Part shown: positions 9,911 to 20,389 of the stretch, piece after piece | Layout of the letters: every line of letters begins with the position of its first letter | Numbering within the stretch: position 1 is the first letter of the stretch | Assembly (NCBI GenBank): GCA_039566865.1 | Contig: CM076949.1 | Coordinates: forward strand, 16,468,501-16,532,500 | Reading direction: 5' to 3' | Length of the DNA: 64,000 nt | Source of the DNA: Aurelia coerulea | Taxonomy: Eukaryota; Cnidaria; Scyphozoa; Semaeostomeae; Ulmaridae | The notes under the pieces: model-generated | What the model saw: only the letters and a program-made list of their open reading frames with translations | Told to the model about the DNA's origin: nothing | The model's database searches: none | Translations under genes and position numbers: made by a program

Positions 9911-11710
9911 GCCTATTCAAAGCACTCAGCCTTCCTTTGCATGCCTAGGCCATATAAACAGTAAGAGGTGTACAGTAAAAATGACCATCAAATACCAAGT
10001 TTTCAAAGCGAAAATAAAGGAGTTTGCAAATTTTCCTGGAGAATCACAAAACACTGCCGTGTAAAGAAACATGTTGACTACCATTTTACGAAGTTTCATT
10101 GAGTGGACAGGTGGGGATTTGTTTCTGGAAATATTTTTGTGAAGGGTAGTTGAGGGGCCACAATTTTCGGCCTAAACGTGTTTGCTTGCAAATTTTCTGA
10201 AAAACTTTCTCGCTGGGATAAAAGTCTTGAATCAATTACGAAAACCCAAAAGCAGGGTGTTTATACTGTCTCTTGAACAATTCTGAGCCTCAAATTCCAA
10301 GAACTGTCACGTCAGTGTTCATTTGATTAGGGAGGGGCCTTTTTGCCGGTAAGTCGAGATGCTATGACTTGAGCAAAGTAACAGGTTTTCACAAGTATTT
10401 TGCAAATTTTCCCAGATATCCTACCTTGTCAGCCATGTTCGTTGTATCTTCAAGTTTTGTTTCCACGAAGTTTGATTGAGTGGACAGGACCAGTTTTTGG
10501 ACAATATTGATTTGAAGAAATCTCCAATTTGTGCAAAAACTCCATCATTTTGGTCACAGCAACTGAGACATTTTCTGAAGCTTCTTTGATGAATCTTTAG
10601 AGATCTTCTGCTTTGGCAGCTTCGCCAACCTCCCACGAGACTGTTTTGATTTGAATCGGGCGAAAATTTTGGCGCGCAGACGGCGATCGGGTGCTAAAAC
10701 CAGAGCCTGGCATCCGCCAGCTTCAATCCGGCCCGCCATGTTTTCCTTGGGCGGAAGTTTGCGGCTAGCCTCGTTTTGCATTTCTTCACTGTGTTCAGAG
10801 TTGGAGAAAAGAAGATCATTGCCTGGTTTTGAAAGAATGATTGAGCAAATTTGCAACTACCATTAAAGAAACTGCCCAACTGTCCAAGATGCTTTCAATT
10901 TCAAAGCGGAATGTTTGCATAACGGACTAAAACTTGACAAGTTTATATTTAAATGATAAAAAGTGAATAATAATATGAAAAAATGACTAGTCGCCAACCC
11001 AGCACCGCAAGGATGATATCACCCATGTAAAGTATGTTGTTACAGGAAACGCATTGCCTGTGTAAATTCATTCTCTGAGACGTGGTGTTAATTTTTGAGT
11101 ATGGTAATTTAATCTAAACTATCATGCTGGAGCACGACAACTTGAAAGCAATCTGTTCGCAAAAACAACAGACATTTGCACACTTCTACACAAGGAGTCC
11201 TTCCACCCAAACAATTGCAAAAGAGCATGATTTTCAGCCAAGCCCTTAGGTACAGACGAGTCATAACAGCAGATGAGAACCTAAAACTAAATCTCGATAA
11301 ACTCATATCCAACCTCATCAGAAGAGGCTACACAATACAAAAAATAAATACACAGTTTGATAAAGTTTCACGGATGGATGCAAATTTGAAGTGAGATGTC
11401 AATTATTCAAGAATGCAGACTTACTAAAGAAGTTCCTAATTTCGGAAAAGGACCCTTTTCCAGCAGATATTCGGCCCTTTTTGCAAGATTTTGAGGGGGT
11501 CAAGTCCGCCACTGTTTGAAACCTAATAACACAAGACGAAAAACTGAATAAAATTTTGCCAAAAAACCTTTTTTGGCATTACAACGACGTAAGAACCTAG
11601 CAGATCTCTTAGTACACACCTCCTTTAGCACCACAACAAACAATAGATTGCTGAAAACTGTAAGTACGTAGTTTACAAAACAACTAATTACAAACCTACT
11701 TACATGCAAA
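9911..11710. other. Unassigned stretch with a diverged ~380-bp duplication
   Basis: No gene is recognisable. Two related segments, roughly 10013-10330 and 10395-10700, share TTTGCAAATTTTCC and ACGAAGTTTSATTGAGTGGA (near 10089 and 10470), so a ~380-bp unit was duplicated and has diverged. The GC-richer part at 10650-10790 has open frames on both strands, but neither resembles a protein family. Confidence 0.4.
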
Positions 11711-11837
11711 GGAGGCTAGAGAGTAACCTCGGAAACGAGGTTACTGGATGCTCTGCGGACCATATAGCGTCCCGACTGTAAAATGCATCCGAAACGCTGG
11801 TCCGCAGTTTGTTCGGCTGAATGACTCGTACGCCTCC
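11711..11837. other. Compact multi-hairpin sequence
   Basis: GGAGGC (11711-11716) pairs with GCCTCC (11832-11837) and closes two internal hairpins. Hairpin 1 (11722-11745) is a perfect 10-bp stem with a GAAA tetraloop. Hairpin 2 pairs CTGCGGACCA (11753-11762) with TGGTCCGCAG (11798-11807). GGATGC (11746-11751) can also pair with GCATCC (11785-11790). It could be a structured RNA gene, or a decayed foldback element. I recognise no RNA family. Confidence 0.45.
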
Positions 11838-12135
11838 AGCCATGGGCGATAGGACACCAATTGTGTGAAAGTTTTTGGTAGCGAGTCACCTTAACGTTTT
11901 ATTGGTAGCGAGCCACCTTAGCCAATTGTTTTTTGTTTGTTTTTACTTATTTTTACAAACAAGCGTCCTGAATAAGGACCTAGGCTTTGTACAAGCACCC
12001 AGAATAACAGAGTTTAAAAAAAGTGGAGCAATCCTTTACAGAATTTAAAAGAAAATTCACATACATTATTTCTTCACAATCCGGCCTGATTTAAAACGAA
12101 ATAAACACCACTTTTCGAACAAAATCTGCCTGGTA
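11838..12135. other. Unassigned AT-rich stretch
   Basis: It contains a short near-duplicate (GGTAGCGAGTCACCTTA / GGTAGCGAGCCACCTTA near 11877 and 11904), and nothing else is recognised. Confidence 0.35.
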
Positions 12136-13554
12136 GGGTAGGGTGGGGGTAATGTGGGTCTAATATGAGCAAAATCTCAAAATGGATAGCTGGAAAAAAG
12201 TAAAACGACAATTAAAATGCAAAAATTTCAAAAGTTCCGTTTAATTGACATTCAATGCTTCTTGTTTCTTGGGAAGAAAACAGCTCTGACAAAGGCAGTT
12301 AAATATTTCAAAAAAATTTTCTCTTTTGGCAACTAAAATAGGCCCACTTTTTCCGACGAGCGGGAGAAGTGGGTCTATTTTCAAAACTTGTACAATATCG
12401 GAATATGAAAGGATAAATGATTAAAAAAATTAATGGACTTACATTTCCCAACTATTCTCTATTCAATAAAATCACAATCTTTGCCTTTTATCGCAAGCAA
12501 TCCCGTTCCCGCGACGAAAATAAAAATACGGTCATTATGCTGTGATCCACCATCGTTGCGACTTGCAAGTCAGTGATCGAATTTCTGCAACTGTGGTAAT
12601 ACGAAACCCGTTTTCGCACTTCAGACAGAAAACAACGTGGCAAGATGAATATGAGTTCAAAAATTTTAAGCAATTCAAAGCTTTTTTTATATCAAGTAAA
12701 ATCTAAACTAACTTTAATACATTATTGGTCCCATCCACAGCGGGAAAAGACACGGGGTCACCTGGTTCCCCTGCAGATGGGACTTACAACTTAAGGCACA
12801 CAATTTCCAAAAAGTAAAACGAACAAACAGACAACAATCAAAACAACGAGAGACAAACAAGAGTAAACAAAAAAAATCAACATTAACAACAAAAATCCAA
12901 TCCAAATCCAAGAAAGGAAAAGAGAAACAGAGGGAAGTCACTGGTATGAATTTACTTGAAAAGAGTTGCTAGCAAAATCTCTTGGATCGTTCAATGAAGG
13001 ATATTGTTGCCTCAATAATCATTCTATTCTCGACTACATTCAAATCAGAAGTTCCGTGCAATAGCAATTCACACAAATCTCTTTAATCCATATTTGTGAT
13101 GTCTAACCCGTGTACATCCATGAGCTGATGTACAAGGCTTCGTTGAATTTGAATTACGGCTGAATTCTCAGTATAGGCCTACATTACCCCACCTGGTAAA
13201 AATAAACACAAAGAGAACAATCGCGACAATGACTTCCAAATAAACGTTATTTAATTTCTAAAAGACCAAACTCTCACCTCATGGTCATTAAATTGACGAG
13301 AAAAGCAAAACAACAGTGGCAGGAGAAAGTTTTCCTGGGCTTTATTCTTGCGCAATGGGCCGTTCAGTAAAGTTATTTTATAAAACGAGTGGAGATACAT
13401 CTAAGACGAATATTTTATGTAAAAGGCAGTTTTTCATGTAGACATTAAAAGAAGAATAGCCAACCTTTCTTCCATTTAACAAGGAAGGATATTTCTAGCA
13501 AAAAGCTCAATTGACCCACATTACCCGGTATACCCACATTACCCCACCCTACCC
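12136..13554. mobile_element. TA-flanked element with GGGTAGGGTGGGG inverted ends (left arm)
   Basis: The left end reads GGGTAGGGTGGGGGTAATGT and the right end mirrors it (ACATTACCCCACCCTACCC). TA dinucleotides flank both ends (12134-12135, 13555-13556), as expected for a TA-target DNA transposon. No transposase frame is present. The inside repeats the word TAATGTGGGTC several times in both orientations, and it contains a retroposon tail hairpin (12728-12783). The mirror copy starts near 61692 in the right arm, but its far end lies past the window. Confidence 0.65.
12728..12783 (-). repeat. Structured retroposon tail hairpin, type ii (left arm)
   Basis: On the minus strand this forms a long stem beginning GTCCCATC and ending GATGGGAC, with GGGAA/TTCCC at its top. 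The loop contains GGTGACC and GTGTCT. About 45 AT-rich bases and an A-run follow. It is the same fold as 16171-16228 with different stem bases, so the structure appears to be kept by paired changes. Confidence 0.6.
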
Positions 13555-13574
13555 TATCCACCGGAGGTCGATTA

Positions 13575-14167
13575 CAGTAGAAACCCGCATAAAAGAACCT
13601 AGGTTTTCTTTGTGCAGCCTGAATAGGTTCTTAATTAACTGGCTGCCATTCTAAATTCCAGCCTGTAAGGTTCTTAAAAAGGTTCTTATATACGTACAGG
13701 TCTTGCACACATTAACACTATTTTCCTGTTCAAGAATTCTTAAGAATTCTTTATAATTCTTGAGAACATCTGTGGGTCTGTAATGACACAGTTAAACCAG
13801 CTTTTTTAACCATGTTAAATTTTAACCAATCAAATGCATTTGACTTGTTGGATTGACCAATTAGAATGCAACATACCATAACCTGATTAACTTCAACTGA
13901 TTTAACTTGCCAATGTGAATAGTGTATAAGAATACCTGTTTAAAAATCCTTTAATCCTTTGCACCAATGAAGAAGTCTGATCAGAATGTGAATAATCCTG
14001 AAGAATCCTAAAAATTCTTGTCATTTTAATAATTTACATGAAAGCTATTATATAAGAACCTTTCCCAGTTTCAGCCTAGTAGGGATTCTTATTTAGGGGG
14101 TTTAAAAGATTTAAATTCAGCCTCAAGGTTCTTATGAAAACAGGTTCTTTTATGCGGGTTTCTACTG
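13575..14167. mobile_element. pogo/Tigger-type non-autonomous DNA transposon (left arm only)
   Basis: This is 593 bp with perfect inverted ends of about 26 bp starting CAGTAGAAACCCGCATAAAA. TA flanks both ends (13573-13574, 14168-14169). The right arm has the empty site near 61677, with a single TA. CAGTAG ends plus TA target are typical of pogo-like Tc1/mariner elements. The inside repeats AAGGTTCTTA and AGAATTCTT words but encodes nothing. It inserted after the arms separated. Confidence 0.88.
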
Positions 14168-14856
14168 TATAAGCCCCTAGTGGAATACTTCAGTGCTGTG
14201 CATCGAGATTTAATACAACGACTCCGAAAATAACATTGAAAACCTTTCACAATCTGAGAAGGAAGCAATCTTCCAACTCAAATCAATGAACACTATAATC
14301 TTTCGGAAAGCCGATAGAGCTATTTGAAGAACTGGTACTATTTGAAAGAAAGAACTATTTGTTCACGAATCTCAAAGGAAATCTGTAAGGAAGTCATCGA
14401 GACTCAGGAGACCCCCAGAACGTTTCGTCCCTGGTGACGTTTAGCTGGCGTTTCTTCTGCATGCAGTTTCCTCGTGTGTTGGCGGTGTGCGCCGATTCGT
14501 TTTCCCAGGTGCTATGCAAAACTTGTCCTATGACAGAGTTAGAAAAACAGGAGGGAGTTGTTGTTTTGGAAGAGCACAAGACGGACGAGAAAAGAGCAAC
14601 GAAAGAGAGAGCGCGCATTCTAAGAAAGTGACGTACGATAGGCCTAGTCCCAAGTCTGCGACCCAAGCCCAATCGATGACGGCATGATGTTGGTGAGCGT
14701 ATATTTTCCGTGTTTGTTGGGATTCAAGTTGAAGGAGGACTAAACAACTGATTGACATGAATTTCGTTGTGTTTTGATGCATTTAATCAATTGAAATATT
14801 TTAGGAAACTTGAAAGATACATCTTAGTTTTTGTGTTTATGGGCCGCACGTCAAAT
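14168..14856. other. Outer-arm sequence next to the BEL 3' end; candidate LTR
   Basis: By position after the polypurine tract, the minus strand from 14864 leftwards should be the BEL 3' LTR. It begins TGTAGTGG and contains a TGACGT-like site and a C/T-rich CGCGCTCTCTC block near 14600-14640. I cannot find the expected ...CCACTACA end, so an LTR boundary is not supported. The same sequence, inverted, flanks the other side of BEL at 60980-61660. Confidence 0.45.
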
Positions 14857-14864
14857 CCACTACA

Positions 14865-14879
14865 TGTTTTCCCCACCTT
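14865..14879 (-). promoter_or_regulatory. BEL polypurine tract
   Basis: The minus strand reads AAGGTGGGGAAAACA directly before TGTAGTGG, the expected start of a 3' LTR. Confidence 0.7.
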
Positions 14880-15212
14880 GACGTACTACGTCAACTGAAT
14901 TCAGTCCAGTAGACTTGGTCTTGGTGGCTCTTTCAGGAATATCTATCTTTTCTTTAACTATTTCATCATTTACTTGCTCTTTGTTTCCTTCGAGGAGGTA
15001 CAGTTTTTGGACAGATCTATTTAACTTCCCCTTCTGTGTTTTGAGTGTTACTGTCCGAATTAAACCATCTGCTCCTTCATGAACTTCTGTCACCATTTCC
15101 ATTGGCCAATTGTTTCGTTTCACATTGTCCTCTGATATTAATACAACATCACCTTTCTGTAACGGAGGAACTTCATTTGTCCACTTTTGTCTCACTGTTA
15201 ACTTTGGTAAGT

Positions 15213-15218
15213 ATTCTG
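15213..15218. repeat. Six-base duplication at the left edge of the inner palindrome
   Basis: ATTCTG here and at 52653-52658 (CAGAAT in the BEL sense) is present once in the expected uninterrupted gene, and sits at each edge of the inserted 37.4-kb block. It resembles a target-site duplication. At the right edge seven extra bases (ACGCATC, 52646-52652) lie between arm and duplication. Confidence 0.65.
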
Positions 15219-16140
15219 GGTCAGTGGCGCTTAGTGGCCAAATGCTTTTTGCATGTGTTTTGTTAAGCTTTAAAGCCAAAAGCCGTTATAGCCTATTGGT
15301 TTTATGTGTTGTATCATTTTCATACTTAACTGGAAGCCAAAATAGAGTTTTGGCGAATCATTTTATTCCTTCATAGCTCGCACATGATATTTGGAATATC
15401 CAAGCCAACAAAATTCGTCAATAACATGCTAAGATAGTCTTTCGGTAAAATTGTTTCCAGAAAAATGTCAAATTAGGTATTCGAGGGAAATTTCACAAAA
15501 AAAGTATAGCTTTAACGGTTTCAAACCTTGAAGGACAAGAAGCAAAATGCAAAAAGCCATTAAGCGGAAGTTCTTCATTGCAGTCGCGTGTCAAATTCAG
15601 GGGGTTATTTCATGCCTTTCGTGATTTGCATTTTATTTGAAGATTTATCACGCACAGAGCACCAGCAGGAGACTATTGCTACTTCAATGATTTTCATTCT
15701 GTGAAGAATTTCTCAGGATCTTATATATTGTTGGTGGACAGTGTTCGAATAATACACATTATGATATGATGTCTATCATTGTCGTCCTTGATCTGGGGGT
15801 GGGAAAGGGTAAAGTTGTTTTTGCCCCTCCCCAAAAATGTGATGATTTCTCGTTTCTCCCCTCAAAGAATTTCAGTTTCTCCCTTCTCCCACGGATATTT
15901 CAATCTACCTTCATTTCAAAATTTAATCTTGTTTTTATGCATTTTCTTTCAAACACCCAACTGGTTGGAAGATTGACGAATTTTAAGATATATAATTCAA
16001 GTCAATGTGCATCCAATCCAAGGAATGGTTAACCAACAGGCTTGATAACAGAAATAATATGATTCTGAAACAACGAAGATCGCCAAAATATCGTATTGCT
16101 GAGTACTGGAAAACTTTTTTTTTATATATATTATCAATTA
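15219..16140. other. Inner arm end, no gene
   Basis: AT-rich sequence without a recognisable gene. At 15997-16046 lies a single diverged unit of the 68-bp tandem repeat found at 19430-20940 (shared words: TTCAAGTCAAT, GGAATG.TTAACCAA, GGCTTGAT). Confidence 0.45.
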
Positions 16141-16170
16141 AAATTTACAAACTCAACAAGTACATCTACT

Positions 16171-16228
16171 GTGCCTATCATGGCGGGAATAGACACTAGG
16201 TCATCGGAGTTCCCACCATGAAAGGCAC
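16171..16228 (-). repeat. Structured retroposon tail hairpin, type i (left arm)
   Basis: The minus strand forms a 19-position stem: GTGCCT, then TCATGG, then GGGAA, pairing with TTCCC, CCATGA and AGGCAC, with one mismatch and one G-T pair. The loop holds GATGACC and GTGTCT. An A-run follows about 45 bases later. Its fold and loop match the type ii tail at 12728-12783, while the outer stem bases differ in a compensated way. Likely the 3' tail of a LINE or SINE. Confidence 0.65.
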
Positions 16229-16369
16229 TTACAATTCAAAAATTACAATATACTGAACGAAAAAACAACAAACTAAAAGAAAAAGTTAATGTCTGTCTCA
16301 CATTTGATGTCAGGCAATGACATCAAAACATTTTATAATTTGGGAGAAAATAGATGCAAGGCAGTTAAC

Positions 16370-16520
16370 AGAGGGCCCTACGCGCGGACAAACAACCGCC
16401 GCCCCTCGCCACACGTGCCACCCCCACCGGGATAACACATGAGACTAAAGGCCAGCAGCCGCCCATCCACACAGCAGGACCCCATCCACCCACCACCCCG
16501 CACCCTAAGATGGAAAACTT
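16370..16520. other. GC-rich block upstream of the retroposon tail
   Basis: A C-rich plus strand (CCGCCGCCCC, CCACCCACCACCCCG) in an otherwise AT-rich arm. Minus-strand frames across it are open for 74-77 residues but match no family I know. Its position upstream of the tail at 16171-16228 suggests it is the last coding or UTR part of the same retroposon; this is inference. Confidence 0.35.
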
Positions 16521-17166
16521 TTGTCTTGGAATCCAAAGGTACTTCTTGCTTGTTTTGCTGTTCGCAAAATATTCCTGAGGTGATCGATTCGCATTCACTC
16601 AAAGGGCAAACTTTCAGAAAATCTTATGGAGCATTCGATTCTTTTCAAGAAAACTCTTTGAAGCCTTTTCTTTTCTTATTGGATTTTCAAGAGTGATTTG
16701 CTCCTTACAATTGATCACACGGTTTGCTCATCCCTTTAAAATGTTTTGATGTGTTTGGACTGGAAAGAATTTTTAATGCTAGTGGTATAATACCGTAACA
16801 TAACTTGCACTTAAAACAATGTCAGAAAAGTTGCTATCACTGTACATTGTCGAAACATTTTTAAGTGCAAAAAGTTTCTTTGCTTTCCAAATTCAGGTAG
16901 GGTGTGGTTTTTTTCCGAAACATGGAGCTAGCCGTTTCTGTTACTTGAAACAACTTATGAGTGTAATCTAATGGAATTGTTACAGATTCATTGCCTGAAG
17001 CCAAAAATAATCAATATTTTGAACCTGGAATCTGAGTTTCTCTATGCAGTGCAGTCATTTCTATGGCAACAACTTCCCATATGCTTGAGTTTCGAAAGTT
17101 AAGAAACCGTGCTAAAAACAATTATAAAAACTCGTAACGCATTTCTATCTTGTCGAAATAATTCAA
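16521..17166. other. Unassigned stretch with a decayed TTTCTTA-family fragment
   Basis: No gene. Around 16850-16960 the words AAGTTTCTTTG, AATTCAGGTAGGGT and CCGTTTCT recall the inner part of the TTTCTTA elements at 22618-22989 and 31608-32111, so a decayed fragment is likely. Confidence 0.35.
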
Positions 17167-17292
17167 ACATTTTAAAGGGGGAAGGGAGTACGGCCTCGTA
17201 ACATTTAAAACTTTTTGCAGAAATCGGCGTAAACATCGTTGGATTATTGATCGGGCAGCCCCTCCCTCAAATTTATCCCGTACGCTTATGAC
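17167..17292. mobile_element. Decayed hAT-like MITE fragment
   Basis: The sequence CGGGCAGCCCC...CAAATTT and the end CCCGTACGCTTATG resemble the right end of the small hAT-like element in the spacer (33614-33786). The other end is too diverged to define, and the boundaries are approximate. Confidence 0.35.
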
Positions 17293-17332
17293 AGTTTGAT
17301 TTTTGTCGGTAGGCCCCCTTCAGGAGGAGTGT

Positions 17333-17755
17333 ACACGTTTTTTTTATAAGAAACTTGGATCAGCACTTAGTACTAAAAGTTTCTTAATTTCGCATGAAAA
17401 TTTCAGTGTTTTAGTACTAAAAGTTTCTTAATTAGTTTCTTATTTTTTTGGGCCTAAAATTGCGGTATTGTTCGAAGTTGAGCCTTCTTCTCGAGAAAGG
17501 GCTTCCATTTTGCATTGACATTGTCATCAAAAAGAAGCCATGCACATCAAGGCAAAAATTTACCAATTTTGCAGTTAAAAGTCAAGAAAAGACGAATGTA
17601 CCTTTGTTAGAGAGACATAGAATAAGAGAGACATACAGAAATAAAGTTTTAGAGTTTCTTAACTGTTCTTGAGCGTAGTACTAGAGTTTCTTAAATTTTT
17701 GGTCATCGTAGTACTAGTTTCTTATAAACCAGTTTCTTATAAAAAAAAAACGTGT
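17333..17755. mobile_element. TTTCTTA-rich foldback element, copy A (left)
   Basis: The ends are inverted repeats: ACACGTTTTTTTTATAAGAA at the start and the complement ending AAACGTGT. Inside, close to both ends, GTTTCTTA recurs seven or more times, often preceded by AGTACTA. Such subterminal repeats usually bind a transposase. Seven copies of the family lie in each arm. The open frame at 17448-17672 recurs in copy F because the copies are similar, and there is no sign that it is a gene. Confidence 0.75.
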
Positions 17756-18148
17756 AGTGAATCACTCTTTCGAAAGGACGTATGAGATCTTTTCAAACGA
17801 TAGGATCTTTAAAGATTTTTCTTGAAAACAAACGGATTTTTGGCAAAGGTGTACGAGACTTTTATAGAGTACCCCTCGCTCCCTGCAGATGTTTGAGACT
17901 TTAAGGAAGTAATTTGCCCCTGAGAATCGATTACACGGTTTTTTTATAAGAAACTTGGATGAGCACTTTGCTAGTACTAAAAGTTTCTTAATTTCGCATC
18001 AAAATTGCAGTGTTTTAGTGGTAAAAGTTTCTTAATTATTTTGTTATTGTTTGGGGTCAAAAATTGTGTTATGGTTCGACGTTGGGTCTTCGTATCGACA
18101 AAGGGCTGTGATTTTGCATGATATTGTCACTACGAATAAGCCATGCAC

Positions 18149-18978
18149 TTTCTAAAAGCATGCCCGATCTTGTAAATATTTTAGAAAAAGAAACAGGAGT
18201 TGCCTTGTCCTGGTTGGAACAAAATGAAATGATTGCTAACCCTGAAAAATTCCATGCTATATTGCTCAGAAAAAACCGGACAAATACTAGTGGAGAACAA
18301 ATTAACATTAACGGCAAAATAATCAAATCTGAGGAGACTGTGAAACTTTTAGGCGTTACGCTGGATTATAAACTTGATTTCGACCCACATATTTCGAATC
18401 TTTGCAAAAAAGCTGCAGCACAATTAAATGTTCTTAAAAGATTAAAGTCGTTCATTGGCTGTAAAGAAAAAACGATTCTTGTTCAGAGCTTTGTATATTC
18501 TAATTTTGATTACTGTCCCTTGGTCTGGTATTTTTCATCTTCCAAATCATTACAGAAAATTGAAAAGTTACAAGAACGCGCTCTAAGATTTCTCTATAAT
18601 GATCATACCAGTTCGTATAACGATTTGCTTTCGAAGTCAGATAAATGCACAATGCTCATTGCTCGCCAAAGAGTCCTGTGCATAGAAATATTCAAAACAG
18701 TGAAACAGTTGAACCCACAGTTCATGCAAAACGTTTTTAAATTACGGTCATCAAATTATTCATTAAGAAATCCAAATGACTTAGCCCATGTTAGGCCTGG
18801 TCAAACGGCATTCGGGTCCGACAGTCTGATGTCTATTGGGCCACAGATTTGGAGTGGCCTGCCGGACGAGCTGAAAGCAGCAGAAAACTTGAAAACTTTT
18901 AGAAGTCTGATAAAACGGTGGGACGGACCCTCCTGTAGATGCAGTGCTTGTCAATGCCTGCCTAGTGTTACAAATTAG
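18149..18978 (+). pseudogene. LINE reverse transcriptase, C-terminal part
   Basis: About 276 residues of the region after the catalytic core of a non-LTR retrotransposon: KLLGVTLDYKLDFDPHI, the SNFDYCPLVW motif, RALRFLYND, and a Cys-rich end (CRCSACQC). The upstream RT motifs, including the catalytic aspartates, are absent by truncation, so it cannot be active. It is related to the fragment at 27825-28815 (same order of motifs, Cys-rich end), which suggests one CR1/L2-like clade. The Met codons before 18149 belong to the flank. Confidence 0.9.
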
Positions 18979-19147
18979 TGCCTGTTAGTGCAATTTAATT
19001 TTATGAGTTATAAAACAAAAACAAATTTAATTTACTTCCTATAGTTATATTCGATTTTGATTAGTTAACTTTGTATATATGTATATATGTGTATATATTG
19101 TTAGCTATAGTAGTTAATCGAATCAAAATAAATTTACAAACAAACAA
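18149..19147 (+). mobile_element. 5'-truncated LINE insertion (left arm only)
   Basis: 999 bp flanked by ATGCAC at 18143-18148 and 19148-19153. The right arm has the empty site (single GTGCAT near 49720). It ends in (ACAA)n, following AATAAATTTACAAAC. It contains only the last part of a reverse transcriptase frame and a 3' UTR with a (GTATATAT)n stretch. Target duplication, truncation and tail are those of target-primed reverse transcription. Confidence 0.92.
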
Positions 19148-19429
19148 ATGCACATTAAGGCAAAAAGTTATCAATGTTTTGCAGTCAAAGCTTGATATTT
19201 ACAAACGCACTGCCACGCGAACCGTGATGTACCCACTCTCATTCTAGAAATAAAATTTTAGAGTTTCTTAATTGTTCTTGAACGTAGTACTAGAGTTCCT
19301 TAAATTTTTAGCCATCGTAGTACTAGTTTCCTATAAACCAGTTTCTTACAAAAAAAACCTGCAAAGAACCTCGTGAATATTCTGCAAAATATTTCATATT
19401 TGCATCCAAGGAATGCTTTACCAAAACAA

Positions 19430-19573
19430 AGATGTGCCACTGTAAGTTAAGTCAATATTCATCTGAGGAATGCTTAACCAAAAGGCTTGATTCACAAAGA
19501 TGTGTCACTGTAAGTTAAGTCAGGTATCCATCTGAGGAATGCTTAACCAAAAGGCTTGATTTACAAAGATGTG
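19430..19573 (+). repeat. 68-bp tandem array, first part (left)
   Basis: Two units with consensus words GATGTGTCACTGTAAGTTAA, GTCAATATCCATCTGAGGAA and GCTTAACCAAAAGGCTTGAT. The array is interrupted by the hAT-like element at 19574-20389 and resumes at 20390. Confidence 0.88.
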
Positions 19574-20389
19574 CAAGGGCGCCGGAGCCACGGGGGCAGC
19601 AAAGTGCCCTTTCCTAAAAATGTATTTCAGAGAACTATTGATTAATCGCATCTGTTAGTTGGAACTTGGAAGTGAGTTGTTTCTCGTCCGCAGTCACAAT
19701 AATAGAACGATTCCTTCTGCTTTCAAGATTACCGTACGTTCGAAGGACAGTGGCGTCGCCACGGGGTGGTCCGGGGTTGACGTGTCGACGACAGTTTTCA
19801 GTCGACCACCGATGATATAATTTCTCGAAATCAGTCAAAAAGATTGGGGAGGGTAGATTTTAATTGACTCGAAACTATTGTGATAACTGGCCTTCCTCTT
19901 GAAATCTCAATTCCTTTATTAAAGATTTCGAGAAAGGCCTTAAATTTCAATTTCTAACCAAATCTTGTCCTTCCTCGTAAATAAATATATGATGTTCTTC
20001 TCTGTTTCTATATTTGTTGCACAAAAAGACCCGCTGTTGTAAAAAGAACTGCTTGAGATGGTTGCTTTTCTAGAAATATCGAAATAGATCAAATTAACAT
20101 AAAGGGCGTTCCCATCATGTTCTCCGAGTGTCTGAAGGGCGTTTCCCACGTTTTCCGAGGGTCTGAAGGGCGTGGTCAGGAGAATTGTTCTGGGGGCTTT
20201 GCCCCTCAGACCCTCTTTTACCTTGCCGCCTCAGCTTTTTGGGCTGGCGACACCCGTGTCGAAATAGATGTTGAGCACAATATCCTAAACGACGATTACC
20301 GATTATTTTCAACGGCAAATTTTGACACCCTAAGGTGTCCTTTCTGCGATTCCTGCCCCCGCCGCATCATGGAGCCTCCGGCGCCTCTG
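19574..20389. mobile_element. hAT-like non-autonomous element in the 68-bp array (left)
   Basis: 816 bp with inverted ends CAAGGGCGCCGGAGCC / CAGAGGCGCCGGAGG and an 8-bp target duplication AAGATGTG (19566-19573, 20390-20397). The length of the duplication and the CARNG terminal pattern are those of hAT transposons. No transposase frame is present. Its mirror is 48434-49301, so it was there before the arms were duplicated. Confidence 0.85.

Larger units (their letters stand above)
12497..14866 (+). repeat. Outer arm of the giant inverted repeat, left
   Basis: 12497 pairs with base 64000 as reverse complement, and 14864 pairs with 60980. The arm reaches the window edge on the right side, so its true outer limit is unknown. 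Its inner limit is exactly the end of the BEL internal region. Relative to the right arm it carries one extra element (13575-14167). Confidence 0.92.
14860..15218 (-). pseudogene. BEL/Pao polyprotein, C-terminal piece
   Basis: The minus-strand frame gives the end of a Pao-type pol: YLPKLTVRQKW, then GDVVLI, then VTEVHEG and VQKLYLLE. This is the typical pattern of the domain after integrase (DUF5641). It begins in mid-domain at the junction with the inner palindrome and continues, in protein terms, from the piece that ends at 52654. The stop codon uses the first bases of the TGTAGTGG outer arm. Upstream codons of the same open frame (15219-15279) belong to the inserted arm. Confidence 0.88.
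17933..19362. mobile_element. TTTCTTA-rich element, copy B, split by a LINE (left)
   Basis: It starts ACACGGTTTTTTTATAAGAA and ends in the mirrored sequence near 19362. It is interrupted by the LINE at 18149-19147. Without the LINE it is about 425 bp, the same as the uninterrupted mirror copy at 49508-49934. Copy B is older and more diverged than A. Confidence 0.72.

Noticed and set aside
17448..17672. 74-residue frame in the TTTCTTA element as a gene
   Set aside because: It recurs only because copies A and F are near-identical. It has no family match and spans the non-coding middle of a MITE.
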